Assembly (NCBI GenBank): GCA_017620135.1
Contig: JAFZQZ010000041.1
Coordinates: 1 to 43,234 of the forward strand
Source: Bacillota bacterium
Lineage (GTDB): Bacteria; Bacillota; Clostridia; Lachnospirales; Bianqueaceae
Direction of reading: 5' to 3'
Length of the DNA: 43,234 nucleotides
The notes under the pieces are model-generated. The model was given only the letters and a program-made list of their open reading frames with translations, had not been told where the DNA came from and ran no database searches. This document shows, one piece after another, positions 16,732 to 25,694 of the stretch. A program made the position numbers and the translations under genes. The stretch's first letter is position 1. The number at the start of each line of letters is the position of its first letter.

Positions 16732-17313
16732 TTATTTTTCCGCGTTCAGTTCCTCTTCCAGCTCCTTCAGATAGGAGACCAGATACGCGTGCCGTTCCCC
16801 GGCGATCCTTTTCGCCGGGTCTGTATTCATCATGTCCTTCAGAAGCAGCAGTTTATCGTAGAAATGCTGGACCGTTTCTTCCATGGACCGGCCGTGCTCT
16901 CCACCGTACGCGAATGTCCTGGCGATCCCCACCGCGCCGATCGCGTCCAGCCGGTCCGCGTCCTGTACGATCTGCCCTTCCAGCGTACGGGGAACGGATC
17001 CTTTATTCTGACTGAAAGAGACCGAATTAATGGCTTCACAGACTGTTTCGATCGTTTTATCCGGGATCTCAAGACTTTTCAGAAAAGCTCTGGCATTCGC
17101 GTTATTCTCGGTATGGAACAGCTTATGATCGTCCGCGTCATGCAGCAGCGCCGCCAGCATGACGATCGTCTCATCGCAGGAGGGCTCCTCCTTTGCGATC
17201 ATCATGGCGTTATGATACACCCTCAGTGTATGGTCTGCCCCATGACCACCGGAATTACCCTGAAACAGATCCCGGATATAGGCGATCGTTTTCTCGCATA
17301 TTCCCGTTTCCAT
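16732..17313 (-). CDS. HD-domain phosphohydrolase (YpgQ/YedJ type)
   Basis: A 193-residue metal-dependent hydrolase. The metal-binding histidines and Asp are in HGADHTLRV and LLHDADDHK. The family-specific stretch QDADRLDAIGAVGIARTF follows at about 112-129. Relatives hydrolyse nucleotides or nucleoside phosphates; the substrate here is not known. AAAGGAG precedes the ATG, and it follows the ManD gene by 13 bases, as the last gene of that operon. Confidence 0.85.
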   Translation of the reverse strand: METGICEKTIAYIRDLFQGNSGGHGADHTLRVYHNAMMIAKEEPSCDETIVMLAALLHDADDHKLFHTENNANARAFLKSLEIPDKTIETVCEAINSVSFSQNKGSVPRTLEGQIVQDADRLDAIGAVGIARTFAYGGEHGRSMEETVQHFYDKLLLLKDMMNTDPAKRIAGERHAYLVSYLKELEEELNAEK

Positions 17314-17326
17314 TCGGATCTCCTTT

Positions 17327-18541
17327 CTACGCTTTGACGGATGTTCCGTCCGGCAGTCTGGCCAGAAGCCAGTGCGGCTGAGATGAATCGCACGGATATT
17401 TGGCCGCTGCCTTCAGATCGATCTCGATCCCCCAGCCGGGTTTATCATTCGCCCAGGCAAATCCGTCGTGGATCTCGCTCATGCCCTGGAAGACTTCCTG
17501 CACTCTGGGATCCTGTTCCATTCCGCACCATTCCTGAATTCCGAAATTCGTGGTCGTCAGATCCAGATGGACATTTGCCATATGACCGATCGGAGAAACA
17601 TCGCCGGGGCCGTGCCAGGCTGTTTTTACTCCGAACGGTTCACAGTAGGCCGCCAGCTTTCTGGCAGGCGTCACACCGCCGATCTGTGAGACATGACAGC
17701 GGATATAGTCGATCCACCGGTTCTCGATCAGCGGCTGCCATTCCATAGGATTGTTGAACAGTTCACCCATGGCCAGAGGCGTCGCGCAGGCTTCACGGAT
17801 CTTCTTGAACCAGAATCCGTCCTCCGGTGAGAGCGCGTCCTCCAGGAAGAACGGCCGGTACTGTTCCAGTTGTCTGGCAAGCCAGACGGCGTCGATCGGG
17901 CTCAGCCGTTCGTGAACGTCATGGAGCAGTTCGATCTCGTCGCCGAAACGGCTGCGCACATGCTCAAAAAGAGCCGGGACGCTTCTTAAGTATCTCTTCG
18001 GATCGAAATAGGCGCCTTCTTTGCTTCCTTCCGGTGTTTTCAGAAAAACAGCCTTTCCGCTCCTTCCGTAACCGCCGTATTGAATACGGATATACTGGTA
18101 CCCCTCTTCCAGATAACGGCTGATCACTTCATCCAGCCTGTCAAAGTCCGAGCCATCACTGTGACGGTATACCGGGACCGCTTCACGCACTTTCCCGCCC
18201 CAAAGCTGCCAGACCGGAACGCCAAGCGCTTTGCCAGCGATATCCCAAAGAGCCATATCACAGCCGGAGATCGCGTTGTTCAGTACCGGACCGTTGCGCC
18301 AGTAGGAGGAATTCATCATTACGGACCAGTTATCATTGATGGCCAGAGCGTCCCGACCCTGCAGAAGCTGATCCATATACTCTTCGATCGCCGTTACGAC
18401 CGCTTTATGCCGCTGTGTATAGGTGGCACAGCCATAGCCGTAGAGTCCCGGCTGGTTGGTATCGATCCGGACAACGATCAGATTCGAACCCTGCGGACAG
18501 GTCTCGATCGCGCTGACTTTCGTGATGCGGATATCAGACAT
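17327..18541 (-). CDS. Enolase-superfamily sugar-acid dehydratase (ManD/RspA group)
   Basis: A 404-residue member of the D-mannonate/D-gluconate dehydratase group. The metal ligands and catalytic parts are visible: LLHDVHERLSP (Asp and catalytic His), FLEDALSPED, MGELFNNP, IRCHVSQIGG, TAWHGPGDVSP and GIQEW. These match the family order Asp-Glu-Glu, then Arg, His, Glu. The HGPGDVSP form resembles RspA-like members with low or no activity on mannonate; high-activity members usually have a different residue there, so the substrate is uncertain. It is coupled to an SDR gene by an 8-base overlap. Confidence 0.85.
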   Translation of the reverse strand: MSDIRITKVSAIETCPQGSNLIVVRIDTNQPGLYGYGCATYTQRHKAVVTAIEEYMDQLLQGRDALAINDNWSVMMNSSYWRNGPVLNNAISGCDMALWDIAGKALGVPVWQLWGGKVREAVPVYRHSDGSDFDRLDEVISRYLEEGYQYIRIQYGGYGRSGKAVFLKTPEGSKEGAYFDPKRYLRSVPALFEHVRSRFGDEIELLHDVHERLSPIDAVWLARQLEQYRPFFLEDALSPEDGFWFKKIREACATPLAMGELFNNPMEWQPLIENRWIDYIRCHVSQIGGVTPARKLAAYCEPFGVKTAWHGPGDVSPIGHMANVHLDLTTTNFGIQEWCGMEQDPRVQEVFQGMSEIHDGFAWANDKPGWGIEIDLKAAAKYPCDSSQPHWLLARLPDGTSVKA

Positions 18542-19376
18542 GTTTGCTTTTTACCTCCCCACTCTGAAGCTCTTCATAGCTTCTTTGAATAAACGCTTTA
18601 TCCAAAGGATAAGCCTGTGCCCATCCTTCCGGTATACTCGGCAGCGCAAGCGCTCCATCGATCCGAATGATCTCGCCGGTAATATAATCCGCCTTATCGG
18701 AAGATAAGAAGGCTGCCGCGTGGGCGATGTCTTCCACTTTTCCTCTTCTTCCGAGCGGAACGATATCCCTGTAGGGATATTTCAATGTATCGTCATCGAT
18801 GTTCCTCGTGTTGATCGCGCCCGGCGCGATACAGTTGACCCGGATGTGGTACGGAGCGAGTTCCAGTGCCAGAGATTTACAGGATCTTTCTACCGCTGCC
18901 TTCATCCCGCCATAGGCGAAGTCACTGGTATTGATCATCTGCCCGTGTACCGAAGTGATAAACAGAATGCTGCCCCTGATCCCGTCCTTAACCATATGCC
19001 TCGCCGCCGCTCCGGCCGAGAGCATCTGCGCGCTGTAAAGGGTGGACGTCATGAAATCCATATCTTCCGGCGTCGCCACCAGGATACTGAATCGGCGGTC
19101 TTTGGCCGCGTTGCATACCATGACGTCGATCCTGCCGAGATCCTCATGGGCCTGGTCGACCATTCGGGCCACATCTTCCAGGTTTTCCATCGCGATCTGA
19201 TAATACCGGCAGCGGACGCCCTTTTCCTCGATCAGCGCTCTGACATCTCTTGCGCCTTCCTCATATTCCCGGTAGCTGAAAGCAATATCATAACCTTCCG
19301 ACGCCAGTTCCAGCGCGATCCCGCGTCCGATCCCCCTGGATCCGCCGGTGACGACGGCCACTTTCCTTTCTGACAT
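18534..19376 (-). CDS. Short-chain dehydrogenase/reductase
   Basis: A 280-residue NAD(P)-dependent oxidoreductase with the cofactor motif TGGSRGIG (10-17), an NAA-type segment MVCNAAKDRR, the catalytic serine in FITSVHG, and Tyr/Lys in AYGGMKAA. Next to a ManD-type dehydratase it probably interconverts a keto sugar acid and its alcohol, like the role of UxuB-type enzymes. The substrate is an inference. GGGAGG lies upstream of the start. It appears to be the first gene of SDR-ManD-HD. Confidence 0.85.
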   Translation of the reverse strand: MSERKVAVVTGGSRGIGRGIALELASEGYDIAFSYREYEEGARDVRALIEEKGVRCRYYQIAMENLEDVARMVDQAHEDLGRIDVMVCNAAKDRRFSILVATPEDMDFMTSTLYSAQMLSAGAAARHMVKDGIRGSILFITSVHGQMINTSDFAYGGMKAAVERSCKSLALELAPYHIRVNCIAPGAINTRNIDDDTLKYPYRDIVPLGRRGKVEDIAHAAAFLSSDKADYITGEIIRIDGALALPSIPEGWAQAYPLDKAFIQRSYEELQSGEVKSKHV

Positions 19377-19407
19377 GACGACCTGAACCTCCCTTTATAA
19401 AACTCAG

Positions 19408-20151
19408 CTAAAAGATCAGCGATATGTTTCCATGAAGGATCATCCGCAGGATCCCTATGATGATCAGATGCGCGGGATAATACAGATAGAACAGCCACTT
19501 CATCCCTTTCCAGTTTCCTCTCTCTCCGTTGTACCGGGAAAGAACAGGGATCGATAGGACTGTAAACATCTGCAGGATCCCATAGACTTTGTCAAGAAAC
19601 AGAAAATAGACCAGCGCATAGATAAATGACCAAAGAACGATATCCCATGCCTGCTTCTTGAAGCTTCCTCTGTGCGCGTACAGGAAGAACGGACACATGA
19701 CCGCGATACTGGACCAGTCGGACGGGAAAGAGATCACGCAGATCAGGATGATCGCCAGTATCTTCCCCCACTGCGGGATCTTTTCGCTTCGGCATAGAAA
19801 GATCAACACGACGGCCCACGCCAGAGACCACATCACACTGGTCTGATTGAACGGCCCTGTGGAGAGCGGAACGAACGGAATGCCAAAAGCAAAGTTGTAG
19901 GCAAAATGAGAGATCAGTGCAAACAGGAAAAGCCTGCCCGCGTATTTTTTCGGATCATGGGTGTAATGGCAGCCTTCCGCGATAAAGAACCACATGATCG
20001 GGGCGGTCAGCCTTCCGATGATATGAAGCGCGAAAACATACCAGACGGCCTGCGTCCCGGGAAACAGGACCCAGGTCAGGTGGTCGATCGTCATCGCGAT
20101 GATCGCGATCAGCTTGATCTGATTTCCGTTCAGTGACAGCTTCTCTTTCAT
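19408..20151 (-). CDS. TraX-family membrane protein
   Basis: A 247-residue integral membrane protein with about eight hydrophobic segments. It has the TraX family start LNGNQIKLIAIIAMTIDHLTW and the conserved RLTAPIMWFFIAEG. TraX acetylates F-pilin in E. coli. Chromosomal Bacillota members are common and their substrates unknown, so conjugation should not be inferred. The gene begins three bases after the AEC-permease stop codon, so the two are likely cotranscribed. Confidence 0.85.
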   Translation of the reverse strand: MKEKLSLNGNQIKLIAIIAMTIDHLTWVLFPGTQAVWYVFALHIIGRLTAPIMWFFIAEGCHYTHDPKKYAGRLFLFALISHFAYNFAFGIPFVPLSTGPFNQTSVMWSLAWAVVLIFLCRSEKIPQWGKILAIILICVISFPSDWSSIAVMCPFFLYAHRGSFKKQAWDIVLWSFIYALVYFLFLDKVYGILQMFTVLSIPVLSRYNGERGNWKGMKWLFYLYYPAHLIIIGILRMILHGNISLIF

Positions 20152-20154
20152 GCT

Positions 20155-21135
20155 TTATAAATACCCCATCGTCCCAAGTATACTGAGAAAACCAAACAGC
20201 GTGAATACGGAAAGCAGCGAGGTGACAGCCACGATCTCGCCTGCCAGTTCCTCGTTTCCGCCCATCGAGACCGCTGTACTGTAGGAGTTGACGGCTGCCG
20301 GCGCACCGCTGAACAGAAGGACAGCGATCAGATTGGCGCCGCGGATCCCGAGAAGGACCGCTGCCGTCACGTTGATCAAAGGCAGGATCAGCAGTTTTCC
20401 TGTAGAGACGATCGCCAGATGACGGACCCAGTTTTTCATCTGTTTGAAGTTGAAACCGCAGCCGAGGGCCAGCATGGCGGCCGGCGTTGACATAGCCGCG
20501 AGCTTGCTGACAACACTGTTCATGATCAGCGTGGGGATCTTGATCCCTGACAGGTTCAGAAGCAGTCCGATCAGCGCGCTCGAAACCATCGGATTGAGCA
20601 GGATCTTCTTCACGAGCTTCCAGATACTGCGCATATCCATTTGGGGCCTGCCGGTATTTTCTCCGCCATCCGCGGAGGATGCCCTGGCGGATTCAAATGC
20701 CAGTGTCGAACAGATATTCACGATCGGGGTGATGACTACGACCAGTACCGCCGCCATGCCGATCTCACTTCCGAAAAAGCTCTGGATGATCGGGATCGCC
20801 AGAAGGTTGTAGTTGGCTTTATGGATCCCCTGGATCATGACCGGCGCGATCGTCTTATCCTTTTCACGCGCGTTGATGATCAAAGAAATGACGATATAGG
20901 CCAGTATACAGGAGACAGCGACAAACACTGCGAGCCTTACATCAAAGGAATTCTTCACATCCGCGTTGTAGATGCTCTGAATAATGCTGAGCGGCAGGAA
21001 CACCTTGAACACCAGCGCATTCATTCCATCCGCGGTACTTTTTTTGAAGAGTTTGATGTACGCGAGAAAATAACCGATCGCCATGAAGGCCAGAAGCGGA
21101 AAAACGGCATTGAATGCCAGAACGATCCAATTCAT
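20155..21135 (-). CDS. AEC-family (auxin efflux carrier) permease
   Basis: A 326-residue membrane protein of the AEC/BART group with about ten hydrophobic helices. N-terminal half: FPLLAFMAIGYFLAYI. Second half: VSKLAAMSTPAAMLALGCGF and FSGAPAAVNSYSTAVSMGGN, both family-like. Bacterial AEC proteins export or take up organic acids such as malate or malonate; the substrate here is unknown. A weak AAGG site precedes the start. Confidence 0.85.
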   Translation of the reverse strand: MNWIVLAFNAVFPLLAFMAIGYFLAYIKLFKKSTADGMNALVFKVFLPLSIIQSIYNADVKNSFDVRLAVFVAVSCILAYIVISLIINAREKDKTIAPVMIQGIHKANYNLLAIPIIQSFFGSEIGMAAVLVVVITPIVNICSTLAFESARASSADGGENTGRPQMDMRSIWKLVKKILLNPMVSSALIGLLLNLSGIKIPTLIMNSVVSKLAAMSTPAAMLALGCGFNFKQMKNWVRHLAIVSTGKLLILPLINVTAAVLLGIRGANLIAVLLFSGAPAAVNSYSTAVSMGGNEELAGEIVAVTSLLSVFTLFGFLSILGTMGYL

Positions 21136-21177
21136 TTTATTTTACCTTCTCATTCTTTTTCAAGTCTTCTGATCTGT

Positions 21178-21780
21178 TTAAACTCCGTAGCGGTATTCTT
21201 TTTCTTCCTTTTCGTTTGGGATCAGATGAAAAGCTTCGATCACCTGATCTGCTACCTCTCCGGGAGACAGATGCGTATTATCGACTTTAAGATGGTGCTC
21301 GAACCACGTCTCTCCCTCCATCGAATTCAGTCTGTGATGCTCCGCGTCATGCAGCAGGTTGGCTCTGCTCCATCCCACATCCCGTTTCGACGCTTTTCGT
21401 TCCATCCGGTACGGAGTCTCGTTTCTCGCGATCCTTTCCTCCAGCGAAGCACTGAGTTCCACAAAATAGAAATTCCCGCCGCTCTGGGTGAACTGGTCAT
21501 GCAGCATGGTCAGATAATCTCTTTCCTCCTGCATTTCAAACGCGCAGACATAGGTAAAGATCATATCGACGTTATGCTTTACCGCAAGTTCAAACGCTTT
21601 TTCTCTGAAATACCGGTTAAACTCTTTCTGCGCAGGCGTCGCGAACCCGAAGATCCTGTCGGAGATTTCGATGCTGTCATGATTCATCATCATGTTATAC
21701 CGAAGCTTGTCCCGCAGACTTTCCGCAACTGTCATCTTCCCCACAGCCTGTGGGCCGCATACTACGATCAGATTTGCCAT
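21178..21780 (-). CDS. P-loop kinase-like ATPase, unknown substrate
   Basis: A 200-residue protein with a Walker A motif in VCGPQAVGKMTVAESL (about residues 5-20), a central VDMIFTYVCAFE strand, and an arginine-rich lid around ARNETPYRMERKASKRD. The layout is that of shikimate/adenylate-kinase-like small-molecule kinases (AAA_33 type). The MTV after GK, in place of S/T-T, shows the Walker hydroxyl residue as methionine then threonine, a mild deviation. GAGGTGA precedes the ATG. It follows the M42 peptidase gene by eight bases. Confidence 0.65.
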   Translation of the reverse strand: MANLIVVCGPQAVGKMTVAESLRDKLRYNMMMNHDSIEISDRIFGFATPAQKEFNRYFREKAFELAVKHNVDMIFTYVCAFEMQEERDYLTMLHDQFTQSGGNFYFVELSASLEERIARNETPYRMERKASKRDVGWSRANLLHDAEHHRLNSMEGETWFEHHLKVDNTHLSPGEVADQVIEAFHLIPNEKEEKEYRYGV

Positions 21781-21788
21781 TTTTCACC

Positions 21789-22826
21789 TCAGAACGGTTT
21801 CAGATCCATATCCGGGCTGCAGCTGACAAAGAACTCCGCCAGAAGGTCGATACAATCCTGAATATCTTTCAGCGAGCCTACCTCATCCGGATTATGCATA
21901 TACCGGAGCGGGATCGATACCAGAGCAAAGGGCACCCCGATCCCGGTAAAGTGCATGGTATCACCGTCGGTCCCCGTATGCCCGTTCGCGGCTTCTGTCT
22001 GTACCGCCATATTCAGTTTTTTCGCGCAGTCCCGCAGCTTAGCGTTCAGTTTTTTATGGATGGAGGGATTATTGCAGATGACCGGGCCCTTTCCTACCGC
22101 GACATCACCGGTAACGGCTTCGCTGATCCCGCAGTTATCCGAGGTATATGTCACATCCACAGCGATGGCGATATTCGGTTTGACTCTGGACGCGGTAAAA
22201 TACGCCCCGTTGCTCGTCGTTTCCTCACCGGTCGTCGTGACAGAGTAGCAGCCGACTTCAGCACCTTTTTTCTTCGCTTCCGCCAGCGCCTCCATGACGA
22301 TATACGCGCCGATCCTGTCATCCAGCGCTCTGCCGGTGATACAGCCGTTCAGCATCTCCCGAACATCGGTATCGAACGTGACGGTATCGCCCAGATCCAC
22401 ATATCTAAGGGCGTCTTCTTTGTCCTTTGCGCCGATATCGATCCTTAGATCGGAGTCTTTCAGTTCTTTATTATTTGAGATCTCACGGGAATTGGCTACC
22501 GCGCCGTAGATCACGCCGTTCTTCGTATAGACCCGCACTTTATGACCCGGATACGTATTCGTGTAGATCCCGCCGATCTTTGTCACCATCAGTGTACCGT
22601 CACTTCCGACGGCCGTGACCATCAGACCGATCTCATCCGCGTGTCCCGCCAGCAGTACTTTAAAAGAGGCTGTCGGATTCACAGCTGCCGTCACATTGCC
22701 CAGCTCATCGACACTTACCTGATCCGCCTTATCCTGCATATAGTCATAGATCTTCTTTTCCAGTTCCGTTTCATTGCCGGAAACGGAGCCAGTCGATAAC
22801 AGATCAAACAAGAATTCTTTATTCAT
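21789..22826 (-). CDS. M42-family glutamyl/cellulase-type aminopeptidase
   Basis: A cytoplasmic two-metal aminopeptidase. The 345-residue protein has metal ligand His in LLAGHADEIGLMV, bridging Asp in GRALDDRIGAY, catalytic Glu pair in TTTGEETTSNGA, Asp in IAVDVTY, and His in RYMHNPDEV. The last is usually MHSP in relatives. The start at 22826 (MNKEFLFDLL) is chosen because AGGAGG lies five bases upstream; a longer frame from 22844 lacks a site. M42 proteins form dodecameric shells that trim peptides. Confidence 0.92.
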   Translation of the reverse strand: MNKEFLFDLLSTGSVSGNETELEKKIYDYMQDKADQVSVDELGNVTAAVNPTASFKVLLAGHADEIGLMVTAVGSDGTLMVTKIGGIYTNTYPGHKVRVYTKNGVIYGAVANSREISNNKELKDSDLRIDIGAKDKEDALRYVDLGDTVTFDTDVREMLNGCITGRALDDRIGAYIVMEALAEAKKKGAEVGCYSVTTTGEETTSNGAYFTASRVKPNIAIAVDVTYTSDNCGISEAVTGDVAVGKGPVICNNPSIHKKLNAKLRDCAKKLNMAVQTEAANGHTGTDGDTMHFTGIGVPFALVSIPLRYMHNPDEVGSLKDIQDCIDLLAEFFVSCSPDMDLKPF

Positions 22827-22856
22827 ACTTTCCTCCTGCGTCACCCGATCGGGCAG

Positions 22857-23384
22857 TCACTTCAGTGTTTTATAAAGGAACAATACGAGATCGTCGTCAT
22901 TGGCTATCTCGGTTTCATACTGTTCACAGGGTTTATCCTGATACCAGACACCGGACCCGTCCGGGATATATCCTCGCTTCACATACATTCTCTGCGCGCT
23001 TCCGTATCCGCTGTGAAGACCGACGCCCAGACAGACGGTATCCGCGTACTGTCCGGCGATCTCTTCCGCTGTATCCATCAGCCGGGACCCGATCCCTTTT
23101 CTCTGGTATTTCTCCAGTACGCCGAAATCCACCAGGATCGGCCATCCTTTTCCCTTGAAAGGACCGCCGGTCACATCCAGATATATGTTCACGTATCCGG
23201 CAGGATGTCCCTGGTATTCAGCTACCAGTGTGATGCATTTTCCTTCCGCTTCATCCTGCATTCGTTTCTGATAGATGTCTATGCCTTTATCCCATCCCTG
23301 AGCCGCGAATTCATCGCTGAAGACCTGAGCATCCGTCTCGTCCATCTTGCGGATGACCACTTCATCATCTCTGTAATAAACCAT
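22857..23384 (-). CDS. GNAT-family N-acetyltransferase
   Basis: A 175-residue acetyl-CoA-dependent transferase. The acetyl-CoA loop is EKYQRKGIGSRLMDTA (about 114-129), after the beta-strand VDFGVL. The C-terminal AQRMYVKRGYIPDGSGVWY is typical of GNATs acting on amines. The substrate is not known. GGAGGGG precedes the ATG. Its first 20 bases overlap the end of mnmA, so it is translated from the same transcript. Confidence 0.88.
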   Translation of the reverse strand: MVYYRDDEVVIRKMDETDAQVFSDEFAAQGWDKGIDIYQKRMQDEAEGKCITLVAEYQGHPAGYVNIYLDVTGGPFKGKGWPILVDFGVLEKYQRKGIGSRLMDTAEEIAGQYADTVCLGVGLHSGYGSAQRMYVKRGYIPDGSGVWYQDKPCEQYETEIANDDDLVLFLYKTLK

Positions 23385-24456
23385 CTTCCCCTCCGCTGAC
23401 TATCATACCGCCGCCGATCACGTATCCGTCCGGATGATAAAAGACGACCGACTGACCCGGTGCGGCTGCTCTTACCGGCTCATGAAAGGATACTCTGATG
23501 CTGTCCTGACCGATCGATTCGATCTCTGCCATCGTTCCGTCATGCTGATAACGGATCTTGGCGATGCAGGTGGTTTTCTCTCCCGATTTCAGTTCCGGGA
23601 TGCTCAGAAAGCTGACATCTGTACAGAATAGCTCCGAACTGTAAAGGGACGCGTCGTCGCCCAGGACGACTTCATTGGTCTCTTTACGGATCTCTTTCAC
23701 ATAGACAGGGTGACCGAACGCGATGCCAAGTCCCTTTCTCTGTCCGACCGTATAGTAGATGATTCCTTTGTGTTTTCCAAGGATCTTTCCGGATTCATCC
23801 ACGAAGTTTCCCTCGCCGGGAAGATCCGCGCCAGCTGTTTTCGCGATGTAGTCCGCATAACTTCCGTCTGTCACGAAACAGATCTCCTGAGAATCCGGCT
23901 TGTTCGCGACCGGAAGTCCTGCGCCATACGCGATCTGCCTGACTTCGCTCTTGGAAAGATCGCCAAGGGGCATCAGCAATGCGGCCAGCTGCTCCTGGGA
24001 AAGCCTGTACAGCATGTACGTCTGATCTTTTTCCGCGTGACTGGCCTTTTTGACCGTATATCTTCCGTTATCCAGCCGGATCACGGAAGCGTAGTGACCG
24101 GTGGCGATGTGATCCGCTCCTACGACATACGCGTAATAGAGCAGCTTTTCCATTTTCACATACCGGTTGCATTCCACACAGGGATTGGGTGTCAGTCCGG
24201 AAAGATAAGCTTTTGAAAAGGGATCCACGACATATTTCTGAAAGTCCGAGGTGCAGTTGACGGGCACAAACCGGATGCCGACCTTGTTCGCAACGCTTCT
24301 CGCGTCGTCGATATCACAGCACAGGCCTTCACTGCCGTCTTCCGCCTGCCAGGTGCGGAGCGTGACCCCGATCACTTCATATCCAGCTTGCTTCAGCAGA
24401 TACGCGGCGACCGCGCTGTCGACGCCGCCGGACATTCCGACAACGACCTTGCTCAC
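23365..24456 (-). CDS. mnmA: tRNA 2-thiouridylase MnmA
   Basis: Adds sulfur to U34 of tRNA(Lys, Glu, Gln). The 363-residue protein has the PP-loop GMSGGVDS near the N-terminus, the catalytic cysteine in NPCVECNRYVK (about 100), and the second, persulfide-bearing cysteine in SQEICFVTDG (about 200). C-terminal beta domains follow (TVGQRKGLG, PGQSVVFY). There is no ATG; the GTG at 24456 (V-S-K-V-V-V-G) is preferred since GGGGG is eight bases upstream. A second GTG at 24465 lies too close to that site. Confidence 0.95.
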   Translation of the reverse strand: MSKVVVGMSGGVDSAVAAYLLKQAGYEVIGVTLRTWQAEDGSEGLCCDIDDARSVANKVGIRFVPVNCTSDFQKYVVDPFSKAYLSGLTPNPCVECNRYVKMEKLLYYAYVVGADHIATGHYASVIRLDNGRYTVKKASHAEKDQTYMLYRLSQEQLAALLMPLGDLSKSEVRQIAYGAGLPVANKPDSQEICFVTDGSYADYIAKTAGADLPGEGNFVDESGKILGKHKGIIYYTVGQRKGLGIAFGHPVYVKEIRKETNEVVLGDDASLYSSELFCTDVSFLSIPELKSGEKTTCIAKIRYQHDGTMAEIESIGQDSIRVSFHEPVRAAAPGQSVVFYHPDGYVIGGGMIVSGGEDGLLQR

Positions 24457-24495
24457 ATCGTACACCCCCTTTCCTGAGATATAAAAGCCACTATA

Positions 24496-25692
24496 TTAAT
24501 CTGCCGGTTTTTCTTCGATCAGTTTCTGTACGAAGTCCATGACCTCCTCCACCGTCGGGAAACAGGCGAGGAACATATAATCTCCCATGGCTTCGGAAAG
24601 ACCAGGATCCACGCGGCTTTCCTCCTTGATATGATCATGATAGATCCGGAGAACATCCTCCCGGCTCAGCACATAGTTCCGGTAGTCTCTTCTCCCCATA
24701 AAGACACAGAACTGCTTATCCGCCGTTCCTTTATCGGTCTTGTCAAAGGCGATCATATCGGCCCAGATCTCATAGACGTCCGTACTGTTGGCATAGTTCA
24801 TCATCGCAGGAGAAATGCCGCCGCTCGGCCGCATGTTGACTTCCAGCGCCACCACATCTCCCTTTTTCCCGATATGCTGATCTCTGTTCAGCCGGAAGAA
24901 TTCAAAGTGAACAAACCGGCTCCTGACATCAAAAGCCTTTACTGCCGCACGGCCCTTCTCGCGGATGTCATCCGGAAGCTCCTTACGGATATAGAAGAAG
25001 GAGTTGGAAGCATAATTCACCACGTTCATGATATCGACCAGCGTCACGTTTCCCGTCTCGAAGATCGGTTCTCCCTTGCTATTGATGATAGCGTCATAGG
25101 AATTGACGGTCGCGTCGATGAACTCTTCCATGATATATACGATCTTGTCTCTTTCCTTCAGGAACTCGACAAGCTCCTCATCACATGTCAGTTTATAGGT
25201 CCGGCTGGCGCCTACACCATTGTCCGGTTTGACGATGACCGGATAGCCCACTTCTTTGATGAAAGCGCTGCATCCATCGAAATCGTCCACCATGTGATAC
25301 CTGGCCACCGGGATCCCGGCCAGTTGGTACCGCTCTTTCATGAGGGACTTAAACTTGACATGCGGCATGTCTTCCGGCTGGAAACCGGTCGTAATATGGA
25401 AATCCTGCCTGAGCTGTGCGTCCTGTTCCAGCCAGAATTCATTATTGCTCTCCAGCCAGTCGATCCGTCCGTATTGATGAATAAAGTAACCGATCGCCCG
25501 GTAGACTTCATCATAATTCATCAGAGAGGAAACTTTATAGTATTCATCCAGAGAGTTTTTCAGTTCCGGGGAAAGGTTATCATAAGGGCTGTCTCCGATG
25601 CCCAGGACCCGAAGGCCGTTTTCTTTCAGCTTCCGGCAGAAAAACCAGTAGTTTTCCGGAAAGTTGGGGGAAATAAAAACAAAATTCTTCAT
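24496..25692 (-). CDS. ATP-grasp ligase, unknown substrate
   Basis: A 398-residue ATP-grasp enzyme with a biotin-carboxylase-like fold. It has VGYPVIVKPDNGVGASRTYKL (shown in part; the ATP-binding lysine strand and Gly-rich loop), then IVYIMEEFIDA, and the metal-binding VALEVNMRPSGG. Such enzymes join a carboxylate to an amine or other nucleophile. The start at 25692 (MKNFVFISPNFP) matches the Rossmann N-terminus; AAGGA lies upstream. It begins two bases after the stop of the secreted MBG-protein gene, so it is coupled. It may modify a cell-envelope or secreted compound, but that is inference. Confidence 0.8.
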   Translation of the reverse strand: MKNFVFISPNFPENYWFFCRKLKENGLRVLGIGDSPYDNLSPELKNSLDEYYKVSSLMNYDEVYRAIGYFIHQYGRIDWLESNNEFWLEQDAQLRQDFHITTGFQPEDMPHVKFKSLMKERYQLAGIPVARYHMVDDFDGCSAFIKEVGYPVIVKPDNGVGASRTYKLTCDEELVEFLKERDKIVYIMEEFIDATVNSYDAIINSKGEPIFETGNVTLVDIMNVVNYASNSFFYIRKELPDDIREKGRAAVKAFDVRSRFVHFEFFRLNRDQHIGKKGDVVALEVNMRPSGGISPAMMNYANSTDVYEIWADMIAFDKTDKGTADKQFCVFMGRRDYRNYVLSREDVLRIYHDHIKEESRVDPGLSEAMGDYMFLACFPTVEEVMDFVQKLIEEKPAD

Positions 25693-25694
25693 AG

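Noticed and set aside
20641..21861. 406-codon plus-strand frame opposite the AEC permease and kinase-like genes
   Set aside because: It spans two good minus-strand genes and lacks any family features.
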